Origin: Adineta steineri
Lineage: Eukaryota; Rotifera; Eurotatoria; Adinetida; Adinetidae
Length of the DNA stretch: 64,000 bases
Direction: 5' to 3'
Assembly: GCA_905250115.1 (NCBI GenBank)
Contig: CAJNOI010000066.1
Span: 1-64,000 of the forward strand
Shown: positions 12,419 through 24,532 of the stretch, in pieces
How the letters are laid out: each line of letters starts with the position of its first letter
How positions within the stretch are numbered: position 1 is the stretch's first letter
Made by a program: the position numbers and the translations under genes
Notes under the pieces: generated by a model
Databases searched by the model: none
Told to the model about the DNA's origin: nothing
What the model saw: only the letters and a program-made list of their open reading frames with translations

Positions 12419-14036
12419 TTAAGTTTCAGAATTTGTCGAAGATTTCAATTCATTATCTGTTGTAACATTAGTACGAGGACCTTTAAACCAATGTCGAGCA
12501 GAGAATATATAAACAAATGAAGAGACTAATAATATGGTCCCGAAGCCAACTGAAGAATAATTCATATTAGTAGCTGTCACTGGATGTTCAGGAGGTAGAA
12601 CAAATAGAACTACGATTAAACATATCCATAAAAGAGCAATAACATTAAGATATGATGAACATCGACCGAGATGAAAAGGACCATGAGAAAATGCAATAGG
12701 AGAGAGTATTTTACATAGTATTGGTAGACCATAAGCAACATAAATGCAGATAGTACAGAAACTAGTTATAGCAGTATATGCTGTTGAATTAACCAGATAA
12801 GGAAGGCCGAAAAGAAAACCAATTAAACAAGCCAGCCAAACACCATTAAGTGGACATGCAAGACGAGGATGAATCTTTTGCCAAACATGACTCCATGGCT
12901 AGAATTAAATACAAGAAAAATATAAATCAATCACTCGAATTATTCTATTTACTAAAGCATTATCTCGACTAAATCCATAAATCATTCGCGAAGTTGCTGT
13001 TACTGTTAAAAGACCACAAAGCCAACAAGTTATTAATAAAATACACATTAATACAAGTGTCCATGATCGACCAAAATTATCCAATAAAATTTGTGTTACT
13101 GCAAATCCTGTTTCACTTTTTACTGTTGATTCATAATTACGTACACCTGTTATAAGTGAAATAAGAAAGAACCAACCCAGGAAAACTGATCCAACAAGAG
13201 CACTTATCATTCCCCATGGACCTGCAATATCAGCCCGTTTTGTTTCTTCACACATATATGCAGCAGAATCATAACCAGCTAAACAATATTGAGCTTGTAA
13301 AAGACCAATTAAAACGACATAAATCTTTTTTTTTGAAAAATAAAAATTTTATATTGTTTTAATCGTAAAATAATTTACTCACTGAACTTGTCCATCCTGT
13401 TCGATTCACAAAAGTTGTAAAGACAAATCCTCCTGTATGATGTTCACCTTTTCCCACAGCTAACAGAGCAATAGCGATAATAACGGGTGCAAATAATTGC
13501 CACCAAGTAGATACATAAGTTATCCAAAGTAAAACACGAGGACCAAGAGAATTACATATACCATGACTAATAATAAGACCTAAATGAATTAAAACAATAT
13601 GCCATGGTTGAGGTGACCAATTACCAACACCAACTGAAATAACACTACCAACAAGCATTGCAAGACCAAAATCAACAGATGCTACTGCGGTAAATTGTCC
13701 CATTAAATTAAACCATCCAGTAAACCAACTAACCAATGGTTTATATTGAGTAGGCACGAGGTGAGCAGCCCAAAAATAAAGACCACCTGCAGTTGGATAA
13801 GCTGAACAAATTTCTGCCATACTAAGACCCACACATATAGTAAATAGAGCAACAACGATCCATCCCCAAACCATAACAACAGGACCACCCGTATTCAATC
13901 CATAAGCAAAAAGAGATGTTATACCTGATGTTATACTAACTACTGATAAAGTCATTCCATAATTTGTTAAACGACTTAAACTACGAGTTAATTCTTGTTT
14001 ATATCCAAGACTTTCCAAACGATTTGCATCATCCAT
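12419..14036 (-). CDS. Amino-acid permease (APC family, UGA4/BAT1-like)
   Basis: Three exons on the minus strand, 14036-13383, 13324-12935 and 12898-12419, give 507 residues in a continuous frame. The introns are 58 and 36 nt. The protein has about 12 membrane segments. Features of the amino-acid/choline transporter (UGA4, BAT1) branch of the APC superfamily include TSGITSLFAYGLNTGGP near residue 37, MAEICSAYPTAGGLYFW near 75, GYDSAAYMCEETKRAD, and RMIYGFSRDNAL. It should import amino acids, GABA or a related amine across the plasma membrane; the substrate is not readable. This subfamily is common in fungi, plants and bacteria and rare in animals, so transfer is possible. The 36-nt intron is unusually short, but splicing there joins family-consistent residues (VNRIIR to PWSHVWQKIHPRL). 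Confidence 0.85.
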
Positions 14037-15327
14037 TTTAGATCTTGGAAATTAAACAAAAATAAAATAAATATAACATTCTTCATCAGTATATAGAACT
14101 AATAGTAAAACTATAATTTTACCTTTAATATATTTAATGTACGAACAATTTTATTTTTATTTAAAAAAAATATACATCAATAAATATTAATAGACGCAGT
14201 ATGTATATATATATATATATAGTATCTAAATGAAGAAAAAGAATCACATGTTATATTACTTGACAAGTCACATTATTTGATACATTGATGCATGACGAAG
14301 TATAATAGCCAAGGACAAAAATATAACTTTTTTTACCTTATAATAGTCAATTTTTTATATAGTGAAATTGTTTTATACACAATAGAGCGATTTATGTTTT
14401 AAAACGTTATAGAAAATAATAAAGTTTCTTCTGAAGTATATTATCTCGTATCATTTTTTACTAAAATTTCTTTGTCTAAAATCAAAAAATAGTTATATAT
14501 GTATATTTTAAAACAATGAATGACCGTCACGGTTGATTTCCGTTCTATTCTCTTTCTCTTGATGATTCATACGGATGAAACAAACACTAGTCATTTTTAA
14601 TATTGCTCATTGACCTTCTTTTCTTGTATTATTAATATATCTAAATAATTTTTTATTTCTTTCTTGCAATTCATTATACAGAAAATATAAAAAATTAGTT
14701 TTATTGTCTTTCACACTGATCTTTGTAAATTTATGAATCATAATACTCCTATCGTATCTTCAAGGTTATTTTTACAATAAATATATGAAAACAATCTTTA
14801 TGTTTGATTCCATATTGATGTAGATAGAGGAAAATTTCAAAACTAGTTAGTCTCGATACTGAAATTCGTGTCAACAACTAAAAAGTTCAATTAAAATTTT
14901 GAGAGTATCGAAGTACATAGCAATAATTTAATTAGAAGATAAAATCATACAGTATTGAATAATGTTTTTTTTATGAATGATAGTTTTAGTTAAAGTAATT
15001 GGATGAATATCAATAATAGAATAAAAATTTAATCTTTAAAATTAATTATATCGAAAGAATGATTGAACACTTTGAAAAACTTCCAAACCAGAACATAAGT
15101 GAAGATTAAACTTTTCTTTGTCCGCATCTATATGCACACCCACCTACATCCTTAACTTCATCTATTTAATCCGATATTGATTATAGATTTTCATTCGTTA
15201 TATTATTTAAACCGTGGTCAAGAAGATCTACAAAGAAAAAAGGAAACTACCTATTTACGCCTAACAATATGTAAACAAAAAGATTGTTTGTGTTCATCAT
15301 GTAAAGCCGTCATCCAAATTTCTAATC
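14037..15327. other. Intergenic, half palindrome near 15123
   Basis: Upstream region of the permease. A TATATATATATA tract lies at about 14207-14220. A C-rich half arm (CACACCCACCTACATCC) at about 15132-15150 belongs to the dispersed TGTGGG family. No coding signal was seen. Confidence 0.5.
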
Positions 15328-16041
15328 TTATAATTTAATATCATCATTCTGTTCTTTTTTATTGATGGTTATAGTATCAAGTATGATCTCTTTATCGTCG
15401 TCATCAATAATTTCACTTGGCCATTTTTGACCACATGCTGGCACTGGACTTATTTTGCATAATACGTAATACAATAGTGCAGAAGCAATAAATCCAAGAT
15501 AGAAATTTAAATGATACATATTATGTGCTGCAATTGAAATATTCGCGCCTAGTTCACCAGCAAATCCGACTACATTAACAAGAATTCCTGCAATATATGC
15601 AACGTATGCTCGCCAATTCACGCCCAATGTATAATAATAGATGCCTTGTTTTGATCCTGAATAGAGTTCGTTAATATTAAGATAACCTTTTCGTACAAAA
15701 TAATAGTCGGATATCATAACACCAACAACCGATGAAAGAAAAGTAGAGTATGCAGATAAATAACTTGTAAATGTTGACGAACTGGCAAGAAGATTCCAAG
15801 GACAAATAATTAAACCAACTACAGCACAGATATAACCAGATCGTCTAATGTTGAGAAATTTCGGTAAAAGTGCTGTTAAATCAGATCCAGCTGATACAGA
15901 ATTTGCTGCAATATTAACACCTAGTTGAGCTAGTGCAAATGCTAATGAGATAAAGAAGACACCAATACGTGTTCCAGTTGATGGTTGAGAGTCGAGAAAT
16001 TCGCCTAAAAGCTCTAGTGGATTCCAAATAGGTTGACCAAA

Positions 16042-17789
16042 CCCATGTCGCTCTTTTTTTCATAAAACCGTCGGTAACCGCCGGTTGTGCTAAGAACCAG
16101 CGGTGACCGGTGGTTGAAGCTAGAACCGACTGTTAACCGCGGTTACCGATCGGTTTCGACTAGCGGATTTTAATGATGAAACGATAAACAAAAACAAACA
16201 AACTATATGTAGTGATATAAAAAAAATTAGAAATAATCATCAATATGATTAGATTCTCTTGTTCTACTAGTTTTATCAAGATTTAGAGAAATAAAACTCA
16301 TATTTTAAAGCTATACTAAGATGTCGCTTTTTTCTTTCTCATTGGATTGATTGAAATTGTTCAAGACTTGTTCATTAGATAAACGACATAATGAATGAAT
16401 CGATTGTTGAAGATAACTTTCTATGTTTATAATATCTATGTATATGGTTTCCATTTTTATTTGTTAATTTGTCTTGAAATTTGTTGCACAATTAATTTTA
16501 TTTTTAGATATCAATATTCCATTCATTTATCATAAATCGTTTTATTCTCGTCGAGTTATCAAAGAAAAAGGTAAATATCAATTGTATCAATATTTTTCGT
16601 TTTAAATAACAAATTTGTATTTTCAAGATCAATGTCGTATTAAATGGTGATCAATTTGGTGATGAAAATATAATCGTTGACGATTCACCATTTAAATCTA
16701 CATTAGTGAGTTATATTTAGCAGGTTCTGCTTATGAACTTTTGGCTGTTGTTTTTTTTAGATTTATGTCAATTCAGAAGGCGTATCTGTAGATCTACTTC
16801 AGTTATATGGTGCTCAAACTCATATGGGTCATTATGTTGCACTTGTAATGGATAAGTTATTTACGTTCGAAGAAATAACGACCATTACTAAAGATGAATT
16901 GGTAAAGGATGAACGATACTTAATTATTAAAGGTAAAACAAAAATCAGTTTTTATCATAGTCACTTCTTAAATATGGTTCTATTTAGAAGCAGTTCGATT
17001 AAGATTCAAGCTGAATCATGAAATGTTACGGTCTGAATGGACAACCTTGCATGAATGCATTCTTCAAAAGAGACGCAATGAATTAAAGAAAAAAAAAGTA
17101 GTACTGGTAATGTAACAGTGCAACCTGCACCACAAGTAGCACTACACGACGATTTTGATGAATTTATTGGTTCATTTGCAAATTAAAAAGCTTCTTGTTA
17201 AATATCTTTTTTACTTCTATTTTCTCGTTTTAAGTATTTTTACTTTATTAAAAACATTTATTTCTTACATATTACATGATTATTGTTATAATATGTAATA
17301 CTTCTTTATTAAATGTTTTTATCATACAGTCGTAATTAGAATAGTAGAATATGTACTTGATTAATGTTATTTTATGTTGTAACTCGTGTTTTTGTAGACG
17401 CATTCTTCCTGTGTGAAAACATAATGTACGCGTCTTTTTTGTTTGTCTCATTACAAGTTGATTTTGTTGAACATGTGTAATGTTAAATAATGATAAGTGA
17501 TTTTTTATACTTCAATGATTTAAAATGTTCTTTTATTGTTGTGCTAGAAATTGATTTTGATGAGATTTAAATAAAGTCTAACTGAAAACTAGATGTGAAT
17601 TGAAACTTTTACTGTAAACTACATTCGATCCTAACACATCAGTAAGAGCATAAAGAAAATCGACAGTGGAATGCAGTTAACGGCGGTTAACCGCGGTTAA
17701 CTGCGATAACCGGAACGGTCAAATGGGCGTTCAAGCGGACGGTAAACTGCGGTTAACTGACGGTTTTAAAGCGGTTTGTATGACATGGG
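16042..17789. mobile_element. Non-autonomous DNA transposon with CGGTTAACCG arrays
   Basis: A 1,748-bp insertion in the NCS1 gene. Both ends begin CCCATGTC when read inward. A second match inside, AAAACCGTCGGTAACCG on the left and AAAACCGTCAGTTAACCG on the right, follows a diverged spacer. The subterminal zones (about 16065-16165 and 17675-17765) hold many copies of CGGTTAAC and its complement, a self-palindromic word likely to bind a transposase. The flanks share AA, a 2-bp target duplication that can be read exactly from the host reading frame. No transposase is encoded; the interior carries a spliced host-like gene fragment (16508-17186). I could not assign a superfamily. Confidence 0.75.
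16508..17186 (+). pseudogene. Multi-exon gene fragment captured inside the transposon
   Basis: Within the element, four exon-like pieces have good GT-AG borders: about 16508-16569, 16627-16704, 16761-16932 and 16988 onward. They are separated by introns of about 50-60 nt. The pieces join to encode YVNSEGVSVDLLQLYGAQTH, then MGHYVALVMDKLFTFEEITT and further, ending with DDFDEFIGSFAN and TAA at 17184-17186. A run of nine A near 17089-17097 is one base too long to keep the last stretch in frame, so a frameshift is likely. No start codon is certain. The protein family was not recognised. Retained introns show the piece was captured as DNA, not through mRNA. Confidence 0.5.
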
Positions 17790-18821
17790 AAGATTACATT
17801 CGACGATGAACCGACGATTATGCCGATGAAACATGTAATTGAAAAACCAATCGGAATGGTAAGTAATTGTGGCCAAAAAACAGCTGATGGACGTGTAGCA
17901 AAACGAGTATAATCTGGATTATTAACTATGAGTGTAGCAAAATTTGAAATACAACTCATAATTCCACTCATCCATGCCCAAGCATGAAGACTACCTATTC
18001 AAGAAAATATTCTATCATATATAAAAGTCAAAAAAATATTGTCTAGAGTATAGAATCAGTGAGATATTAAATAATCTGACACCTTAGACGAGGATATATC
18101 TACTGAAAAAAATTCATGTATGCTTACCTTTGAGTGTACCAGGTTGATGAATAACAGGACCAAGACCTTTTGCTTTTACTAAGGTCCAAATAAAGAATGC
18201 TACGGCTGCAATAGGTACAACAATCGATTTAACAGTAAAGAGAATTCTTATTTTTTGTACAGGAAACCAGATGGCGATTAACGAAAGTGTCCAAAAAATA
18301 ATAAAACCAATGAAATCTCGTGTATTCGTACCAAATGACGCCGGTAGAGTATTCGGTAGTGTTCCATACGAAGGCCAAATAGATCGTAAGATGAGTACAA
18401 CACATTCTCCACCCAACCATGCTTGAACGCCATACCAGATACACGCCATAAAACTTCGATTGAAAACAGGCCACAATGATCCAAATAAACCAAAAGAAGA
18501 TCGACTAACAATTGGAAATGAGATATGATATGTTGCACCAATTCGTCCAGATAAACAAATGAAAACAGCTGAAAATGTATAACCAATCCAAGCGCAGAGC
18601 CATGCTTCCCACCAAGCTAAACCGCCAATAACCATAGTTGAAATAATCATCCATGTATTAACATTAATCGAATCAGCTAGCCAAAATGCAACAAAATTCC
18701 AAGGTCCCCATAGACGTCGTTTGCGTTCAACTGGGTTCAGATCTTCATTTTTTAGAAATGCTTCACGTCCAGATAAACTTTCAACTAAATCATCCGCATA
18801 AAGCCAACTGGGTAATTTCAT

Positions 18822-20477
18822 ATTTATCTATTGACAAAAAAGAAGGTATTTCTATTCATGCATGTCGATTTTATTTTTAAAAGTAAAAAGATATAATAAT
18901 AATCGTCTCGTCATATAATCAATATAGTACACAAAATAAAATATACTATAAAAGAGAGGGTGCGAGTGAGCGGTCACTTTTCTCATATGATATAGGGATG
19001 AAAGAAATCTTCAGAAATGATGAGATCATTTTTATAATACCTTACTAAGGATACCTCACGGATGAAAAGTAAACAAAGAAACAGTCTATTTGGACATAAA
19101 GAAAAGGTAAAAGAATAAAACTATGTACATACCTGTGAATAATTGATATTTTTAACAGAAAAAAAATTCAACTATATATACTATGAACAGTGGCAGAAAT
19201 TGTGTAGTAAATGTATGCATACTAGTGGACATCCCTCCTCTCACATCATTAACTGTTATATTCATAAAATAATACATTCGACTGTTCGTCATTTTTTTGG
19301 ACATACTTTTTATCATTAGTTATAATCAGAGTTTAGATGTGTGAAACTAAAGGATGCGAATATGCTTCAATTGTAACCTGGTTTTGCTAGAATTAAATTC
19401 TCTATCGACTTCATACAATATGATACGATTATACATAACTTCTTCTTTCTTATACTATGAAAATATTTCTTTTTAACAAAACAATTAAGCTTTGTATTAC
19501 ACACTTTTCTACTCATAAAAAGAAGAAGAACAGGAAAAGTAACTTGTATAATGAATGTTAAAATTGACGATCGATCTTGTTTATTTCCTGCATGAATGAT
19601 AATTATATTCTTAGATATTTACTGGATATTATCTTCTGCTTTTTGTATTCATGACATAACAAAATAATAAATAGATATTTGAAGAACTTTTTTAAATGAA
19701 TTTTGTTGATTTGATCAAAGATTTAATTATATTCATTGCAAATAAGAAAACTATTAAAGATTCTATTTATTGTTCAATGAAATTTGATACTTTATTTTGA
19801 CTTTAATCACGTTTAAAACGTTAATACAAGTTTTCAGCAAAATTATTTTCTATATTGTTGTCATCTCTTTTATTTAGGAAAAAATGTATTTTTAAATAAA
19901 CTTTATTATTAAATCGTTAATTAGATCTAAACAATAAAAATCAGAATTATCAATGAAAAATCGTCTTTAGAAATGTATTATTGTTACGTATCTATGTAAT
20001 GTTTGTTTATAAAGAGAAGAAATATGAGTGAAAATTTGGATGAATGTATTATATCAATCTTTCACCTATTCGCACTCACCTGTTAATAACACATTATTTA
20101 TCGCTAGAGGGTGTGGGTCTGGATGGGATGTGGGCTGAGCGATTATAGGCATGAGTACCCATACTCATCCTCTATAAGCTTATAGGAATAGATATTCTTT
20201 AAATCATCAGCCGTGTAAAATTTGAAAGTTTGAATCAATTTTCGGATCTTACATATCTGGACCATCTATATATGACTTATAAATTATGTATAACTGTAAG
20301 TATTTCCTTTTTCTTTTTCTATTATTAACATGAAAGGACAAGTAGTTCTTCATTTATTTTCGAATTTATGGTATACATACAGGCTATTTTATTCTCATTT
20401 TTTTAATTTAATAAATATTGGAATTGGTTAGAAAACAGGTTTTTTTTTCGAATATTCATGCTCAACAATGATATAAT
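18822..20477. other. Intergenic, no gene; palindrome near 20103
   Basis: A 1.6-kb AT-rich stretch without coding signal. A TGTGGG-type palindrome lies at about 20103-20178 (AGAGGGTGTGGGTCTGG, ending in CCCATACTCATCCTC). A further C-rich arm lies at about 20064-20085. Confidence 0.5.
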
Positions 20478-20489
20478 GAAGAATTATCT

Positions 20490-20716
20490 CGGAATTTAAA
20501 TGGTTTTATAAATGATAAAACAAATCGAATGATTGGATAGGCAATAATAAGATAACTACGCATTAAATCACAACCATGTCAAATTAAATAAAATCTTTTC
20601 TCCACATGTGAAGAAAAACATTCATTTGAACCTGGATGGATTAAACAAACAACACAAGTATATAGTTCTGGTGGTTATGTATATGAATTTCGAGGACGAT
20701 TAATTGATCTTCAAAG
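20490..20716 (+). pseudogene. Polycystin-like fragment with stop codons
   Basis: The plus strand reads, in one frame, LNGFINDKTNRMIG, then after stops QLRIKS-like residues, CEEKHSFEPGWIKQTTQVY, then SSGGYVYEFRGRLIDLQ. These are landmarks of the extracellular polycystin (PKD2/TOP) domain before the channel. In-frame stops occur three times: TAG after MIG, and two TAA codons. A segment between TTQVY and SSGGYVYEF appears deleted. The sequence runs into the assembly gap at 20717. This is a decayed partial copy. The PKD domain assignment is from memory of the family motif. Confidence 0.55.
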
Positions 20717-20816
20717 NNNNNNNNNNNNNNNNNNNNNNNNNNNNNNNNNNNNNNNNNNNNNNNNNNNNNNNNNNNNNNNNNNNNNNNNNNNNNNNNNNNN
20801 NNNNNNNNNNNNNNNN
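20717..20816. other. Assembly gap (100 N)
   Basis: One hundred N, a conventional placeholder for a gap of unknown size. A polycystin fragment (+) ends on its left. An ART-family gene (-) is cut on its right. Order and distance across it should not be trusted. Confidence 0.95.
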
Positions 20817-21266
20817 TTTGAACTGATTACAGAAATCAATGGATTTTCTTCTGTACCTGTTCGAGTACTTTGATCTTTTGAGATACTAGTAATTAATTCT
20901 GAACTACTAGTGCAGACGATACCAAGCTAAAAGATAATTAAAAAAATTCTTTTTTTTTAGAATAATTATTATATTTACTTTATTATATTTGCTTGCCCAT
21001 TCTTCGTTAGGTTTCTTGTTCTGACAAAATACATAAAATGCAATTATTTGTGGAAGATCATGTATTTTAGGAATAATTTGTCGACCAAAAGCACCTGAGA
21101 CGATTAAAATAATTGATTCTTTCGGAGTATTTCGAAGATATTTTTCACATGTTTCAATACTATCAAATGTACGCAGTTTTTCAATGATATGACGAAGTTT
21201 CTTTTGAATCTCTTTATTTTCTTCAGTGGAATCAGCAGTACAATCAAGCCAAACAAATTCAAACAT
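20817..21266 (-). CDS. 5' part of an ART-TPR family gene (truncated by gap)
   Basis: Minus-strand exon 1 is 21266-20979 and exon 2 starts at 20926 after a 52-nt intron, then is cut by the N gap. The 96 residues of exon 1 (MFEFVWLDCTADSTEENKEI onward) match the N-terminal module of the ART-TPR protein at 54183. Both have a VWLD/IWLD strand, a D-S/N-I-E-C segment, a strand ending in SG or SSD, and a P-x-IHD motif. Exon 2 continues LGIVCTSSELITSISKDQ, as in that family. The ADP-ribosyltransferase and repeat parts would lie in or beyond the gap. The function of this N-terminal module is unknown; it looks like a small alpha/beta receiver-like fold. Confidence 0.65.
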
Positions 21267-21706
21267 ATCTCAATCAGAAGCCGTAAATCAGTCCACTAAC
21301 GTTTTTTTCACAGGAGAAAAAAGTAAGTGAAAGAATTTTTAAAAGAATAAACGTAATAGATGACTCTTTTTTTTTCTTTTCTGTTGTTTATCAAGCATTT
21401 TATGACGATGAAATAATCTTTGTTGGAAAGAATGTTAAACACCACAGAATAATACATTAAAGAACTCAATAGAAAAAAAGAATATACGTATGAATGACTC
21501 AGTTGATAATGTCATATGTTATAAAAAAGAATAAGTCAAGACGGAGAAAATGCTTTCACAAAAAAGACATTACATGTTGCAATTACATTTTGTATCCATG
21601 TGTTTATGGTCGCTATTAGTGTGCAGAAGAACGAAAGAGATATATAATATTTTCTTTCTTTTATTTTTCTTCTGTCCACAAACAATCTACATCAACGCTC
21701 GTGATC
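21267..21706. other. 440-bp divergent intergenic region
   Basis: This lies between the ART-family gene (-) and the DUF4419 gene (+), which are transcribed away from each other. It may act as a shared promoter. No clear TATA box was found. Confidence 0.4.
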
Positions 21707-23103
21707 ATGAGTGCTTGTGCTGCAAACGAACGATTTCATACAGTCGTCATTCGTGGTGATCTTCCAACAATTGAGAAGCAATATAGCGCTGACATACCCA
21801 CGGACTTACCTCCAGCAGATCATTGGATTCGTGGAGTCATCGATTATCTTGCCAGTGATAGATGGGATAGGAATAATTTTGAGAATGATCAATTCAAGGT
21901 GCAACATACAATTTCAAATGGACCGTGTAAGTAAAAGGCGAAGACAAAAAATCTAGATCAAAAACGCTTGCAGCATGTTATCTAATAGCTTGAGTATATT
22001 TGCATTTTTGTTTGTATTTTCAGACACATCACCTGCTTATGGTGGTCATGCAATATTTCGTGCATATCTCAGTGCCTATAATTCACATGAAGATATTGTT
22101 CTTTCACCGGAGTAAGTTGATGACGTAATAGTATGTCTTTATTTCATGTCTTTTAGTGATCTGTGGTTGATGATAACGATTTATTTTGCAAAATATGCCA
22201 ATGACAATGCTGAGAAACTGCGACATCTCTTGGTCAATCATGATGGAAAGATCAAATTGACCATCGAACAAGTACAACCGGATCCTGAGTAAGAGATTAG
22301 TTCATAGACTTTCATTAATTTTGCAAACTTCTAAGAAAACGTTTACTTTTTTTCTATAGCTGGAACGCATTTCTCGAGAGCATACGTGTGGAAATTACTA
22401 AAAATGTTAAGAACGATGTTGTTTCTCTTTTAACAGCCAACTATTCGACTACAGGCAAGGTTGAATCGCTTTTGTCTTGCGCTACAATCATGAATACTTT
22501 CAAAAAGTATTTTGAGTATGGATTGTCGATGACAAGATGTGGCATCCGAAAAGTACACTTTATGGGCACAATTGATGATTGGTTACTTCTTCGACAGAAG
22601 ACAGAACAATTAAAGACTTTTACAACGCCTAACGACGATTTTTCGACCTACGTCGACAGTCTCTTACCTATACTCGATCAGTTCATTGGCACTTATCGTG
22701 GCAAGGTGGATAATGAATTTTGGGACAAGATATTTAACGTCGAGCACATTGGTTTTGGATCAGGGTGAGTGATTCCTCTTACATTTTCCTTTCTGATTTT
22801 CTAACACAGTAATGAAACAATTATTTTGATAAATTCTATTTTACTAGGAGCTGGACACAACTTACTGGCTGGTTTCTTCAACTCTGCTATGAACTTCATA
22901 CGAAAACATCGTGCAACATCAGAGAGATTACATTACATTCAGTTGTCGCTCCGGTAGAATTCGAAAGTGAATATACAGATGAGAAAAAGACATGTTATGT
23001 GGTAGGTGGATTTCATGGTGTTGAAAGTCGAGATGAATGGCATAAGCCTGTTATGTCTTTGGCTGTCATTGATGATCTGTCGACAATCACGAAACGTAAA
23101 TAA
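21707..23103 (+). CDS. DUF4419-family protein
   Basis: Five exons fit in one frame: 21707-21926, 22024-22111, 22157-22288, 22360-22764 and 22848-23103. They give 366 residues. The introns are 97, 45, 71 and 83 nt with GTAAG or GTGAG donors. The product matches DUF4419. It has NSHEDIVLSPDDLWLMITIY, then KLRHLLVNHDGK, a long middle with TIMNTFKKYFEYG and GIRKVHFMGTIDDW, and a C-terminal SGSWTQLTGWFL followed by YVVGGFHG. DUF4419 proteins occur widely in fungi and bacteria; no biochemical role is established. There is no signal peptide. The start is the first ATG of the frame (MSACAANERF); an upstream exon cannot be excluded. Patchy family distribution suggests transfer. Confidence 0.8.
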
Positions 23104-23194
23104 TAGCCGGCAAACGAACATTTTGCATCATTTAATCAAAAAACTACTTATTACTATTTTATTTTATCAATTATTCATGAATAACTAAAGCTTG

Positions 23195-23405
23195 ATTTTG
23201 GTGTGTGAGGGTGTGTGTTGCTGTTAGGGTCACCCACACCCTAAAAAGAAGAATATAAAGCCAGCAAAAATCATCAGCATATCGTTCTTTATGGTTCAAC
23301 TGGGACGATGTATATATTTTTGAATTTGAAGATTCTTGGTATTATTTTGCGACTAGATGGATGTGGGTGTGGGTAGAATAAGAAAAACACGCACCTACCA
23401 TCGTC
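23195..23405. repeat. Two TGTGGG-type palindromes
   Basis: The first, about 23200-23243, reads GTGTGAGGGTGTGTG, then a short loop, then TCACCCACACCCTAA. The second, about 23355-23402, begins GGATGTGGGTGTGGGTAGAA and ends with a diverged CGCACCTACC arm. Both lie between the DUF4419 and GPCR genes. Confidence 0.7.
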
Positions 23406-23587
23406 ATGGAATAACAAGTTTGAATCTATCTTTTCTCATTGTGAATATAACATAACGAAAAAAAATGAACTGAAGTATTCAAATAAGAAAAACAAGAAAT
23501 TTCTCACAATTCTTTAAATAATAATTAGAAATACAAAACAATATCAAACATGTTTATTTTTTCATCAATCAGTTTCCTTATTCTCTT

Positions 23588-24532
23588 TTATGCCATTATA
23601 GCTACCACAATATTCGATCGTCGTTTCAATTTTTTCATTATTGAATTTTTAACTGGATCTGTAAATTTAAATAATGCAATTATTACAAATATTAACGAGA
23701 TTCCAACGGATGTATACGCTTTACGCAAATGATAATTTGATGGTTCACCAATAAATCCTATAAAAACAAAAATTGTAATAGGTAAACCAAGTATTAATAA
23801 AATCAATAGAAGAATAATTATTCGATAAACCATTTTTAATTCTCTTTGTGCACGAATTAAAGTATTAGCAGGTGTAACACGTCGACGCATATTTTTAACA
23901 TATCGAACTAATTTTATATAAATTATAACAATTCCACTCATTGGTATTATATAGATATAAAATACATTATAAACGGTTACAACGGAAAGATGAAGTAGCA
24001 TCTGACATATTTGATCATCAACTTGATATTTAATTTCATGAGTAAGTACATGTGGTAAAATGCATATAAAAGGAGATATCCATGTTATAACAATAAGAAA
24101 AATTTGCATCCTCACTGATTGCCAAATTAATCGAGAAGGATAAACAACTTTTATATAACTATAAATAGCTTGTAAGAAATATGCATAGAATAATTCACTT
24201 GCGGTAACATAACTGATATAACCTCGAAAAATACAAAATGAATCTGCATATGAAATTTGATTAAGATCATTGTGAAGCATAATAATTGTCACCCAAAACA
24301 TAATAATCGTAAATGAAAGACAAGCTAAACATGAATTAGCTACAAACATCATTGGAATTGTATGACATTTTTTATCGATAAAAATAATATATAAAAATAA
24401 TGAAGCTAATAGAATAGTCAAGAAAAGGCATATAAGTACTAGAATATCGATAGGAATAAACCATGATTGAATATTTATAAGCGTAGAATTTAAATCTTTT
24501 GGTAAAGAATCTAAATAATTTACTGTGTTCAT
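23588..24532 (-). CDS. Orphan rhodopsin-like GPCR
   Basis: Single-exon, 314-residue protein with seven membrane segments. TM1 is at about 29-53 and TM2 at about 63-87. TM3 follows a cysteine at about 100 (DSFCIFRGYI) that can pair with an extracellular-loop-2 cysteine (DDQICQML). TM4-TM7 cover the rest. The usual DRY is replaced by YSYIKVVYPSRL and NPxxY by FKFTDPVKNSIMKKL (DPVKN), as in many divergent lophotrochozoan orphan receptors. N-linked sites are possible in the short N terminus (NST). The ligand is unknown. The opposite-strand short frame at 23550-23732 is a shadow. A degraded second copy lies at about 25055-25545. Confidence 0.8.
   Translation of the reverse strand: MNTVNYLDSLPKDLNSTLINIQSWFIPIDILVLICLFLTILLASLFLYIIFIDKKCHTIPMMFVANSCLACLSFTIIMFWVTIIMLHNDLNQISYADSFCIFRGYISYVTASELFYAYFLQAIYSYIKVVYPSRLIWQSVRMQIFLIVITWISPFICILPHVLTHEIKYQVDDQICQMLLHLSVVTVYNVFYIYIIPMSGIVIIYIKLVRYVKNMRRRVTPANTLIRAQRELKMVYRIIILLLILLILGLPITIFVFIGFIGEPSNYHLRKAYTSVGISLIFVIIALFKFTDPVKNSIMKKLKRRSNIVVAIMA

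Larger units (their letters stand above)
15328..18821 (-). pseudogene. NCS1 nucleobase/allantoin transporter split by a transposon
   Basis: Minus-strand exon 1 is 18821-18128 and exon 2 begins at 17994 after a 133-nt intron. Exon 2 is broken at 17790 by the element 16042-17789 and resumes at 16041, ending with a stop at 15328. Without the element and one copy of a 2-bp duplication (AA on the plus strand), the two parts join in frame as a 536-residue protein. The joined residues read VIFGQPIWNPLELLG, as expected of the family. Exon 1 has the NCS1 hallmark start ([26 protein letters not shown]), then about 12 membrane segments. NCS1 proteins carry uracil, allantoin, cytosine, thiamine or hydantoins with H+ or Na+. 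They are common in bacteria, fungi and plants, so horizontal origin is likely. As assembled, the reading frame enters the element and stops, so this allele is probably null. Confidence 0.85.
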
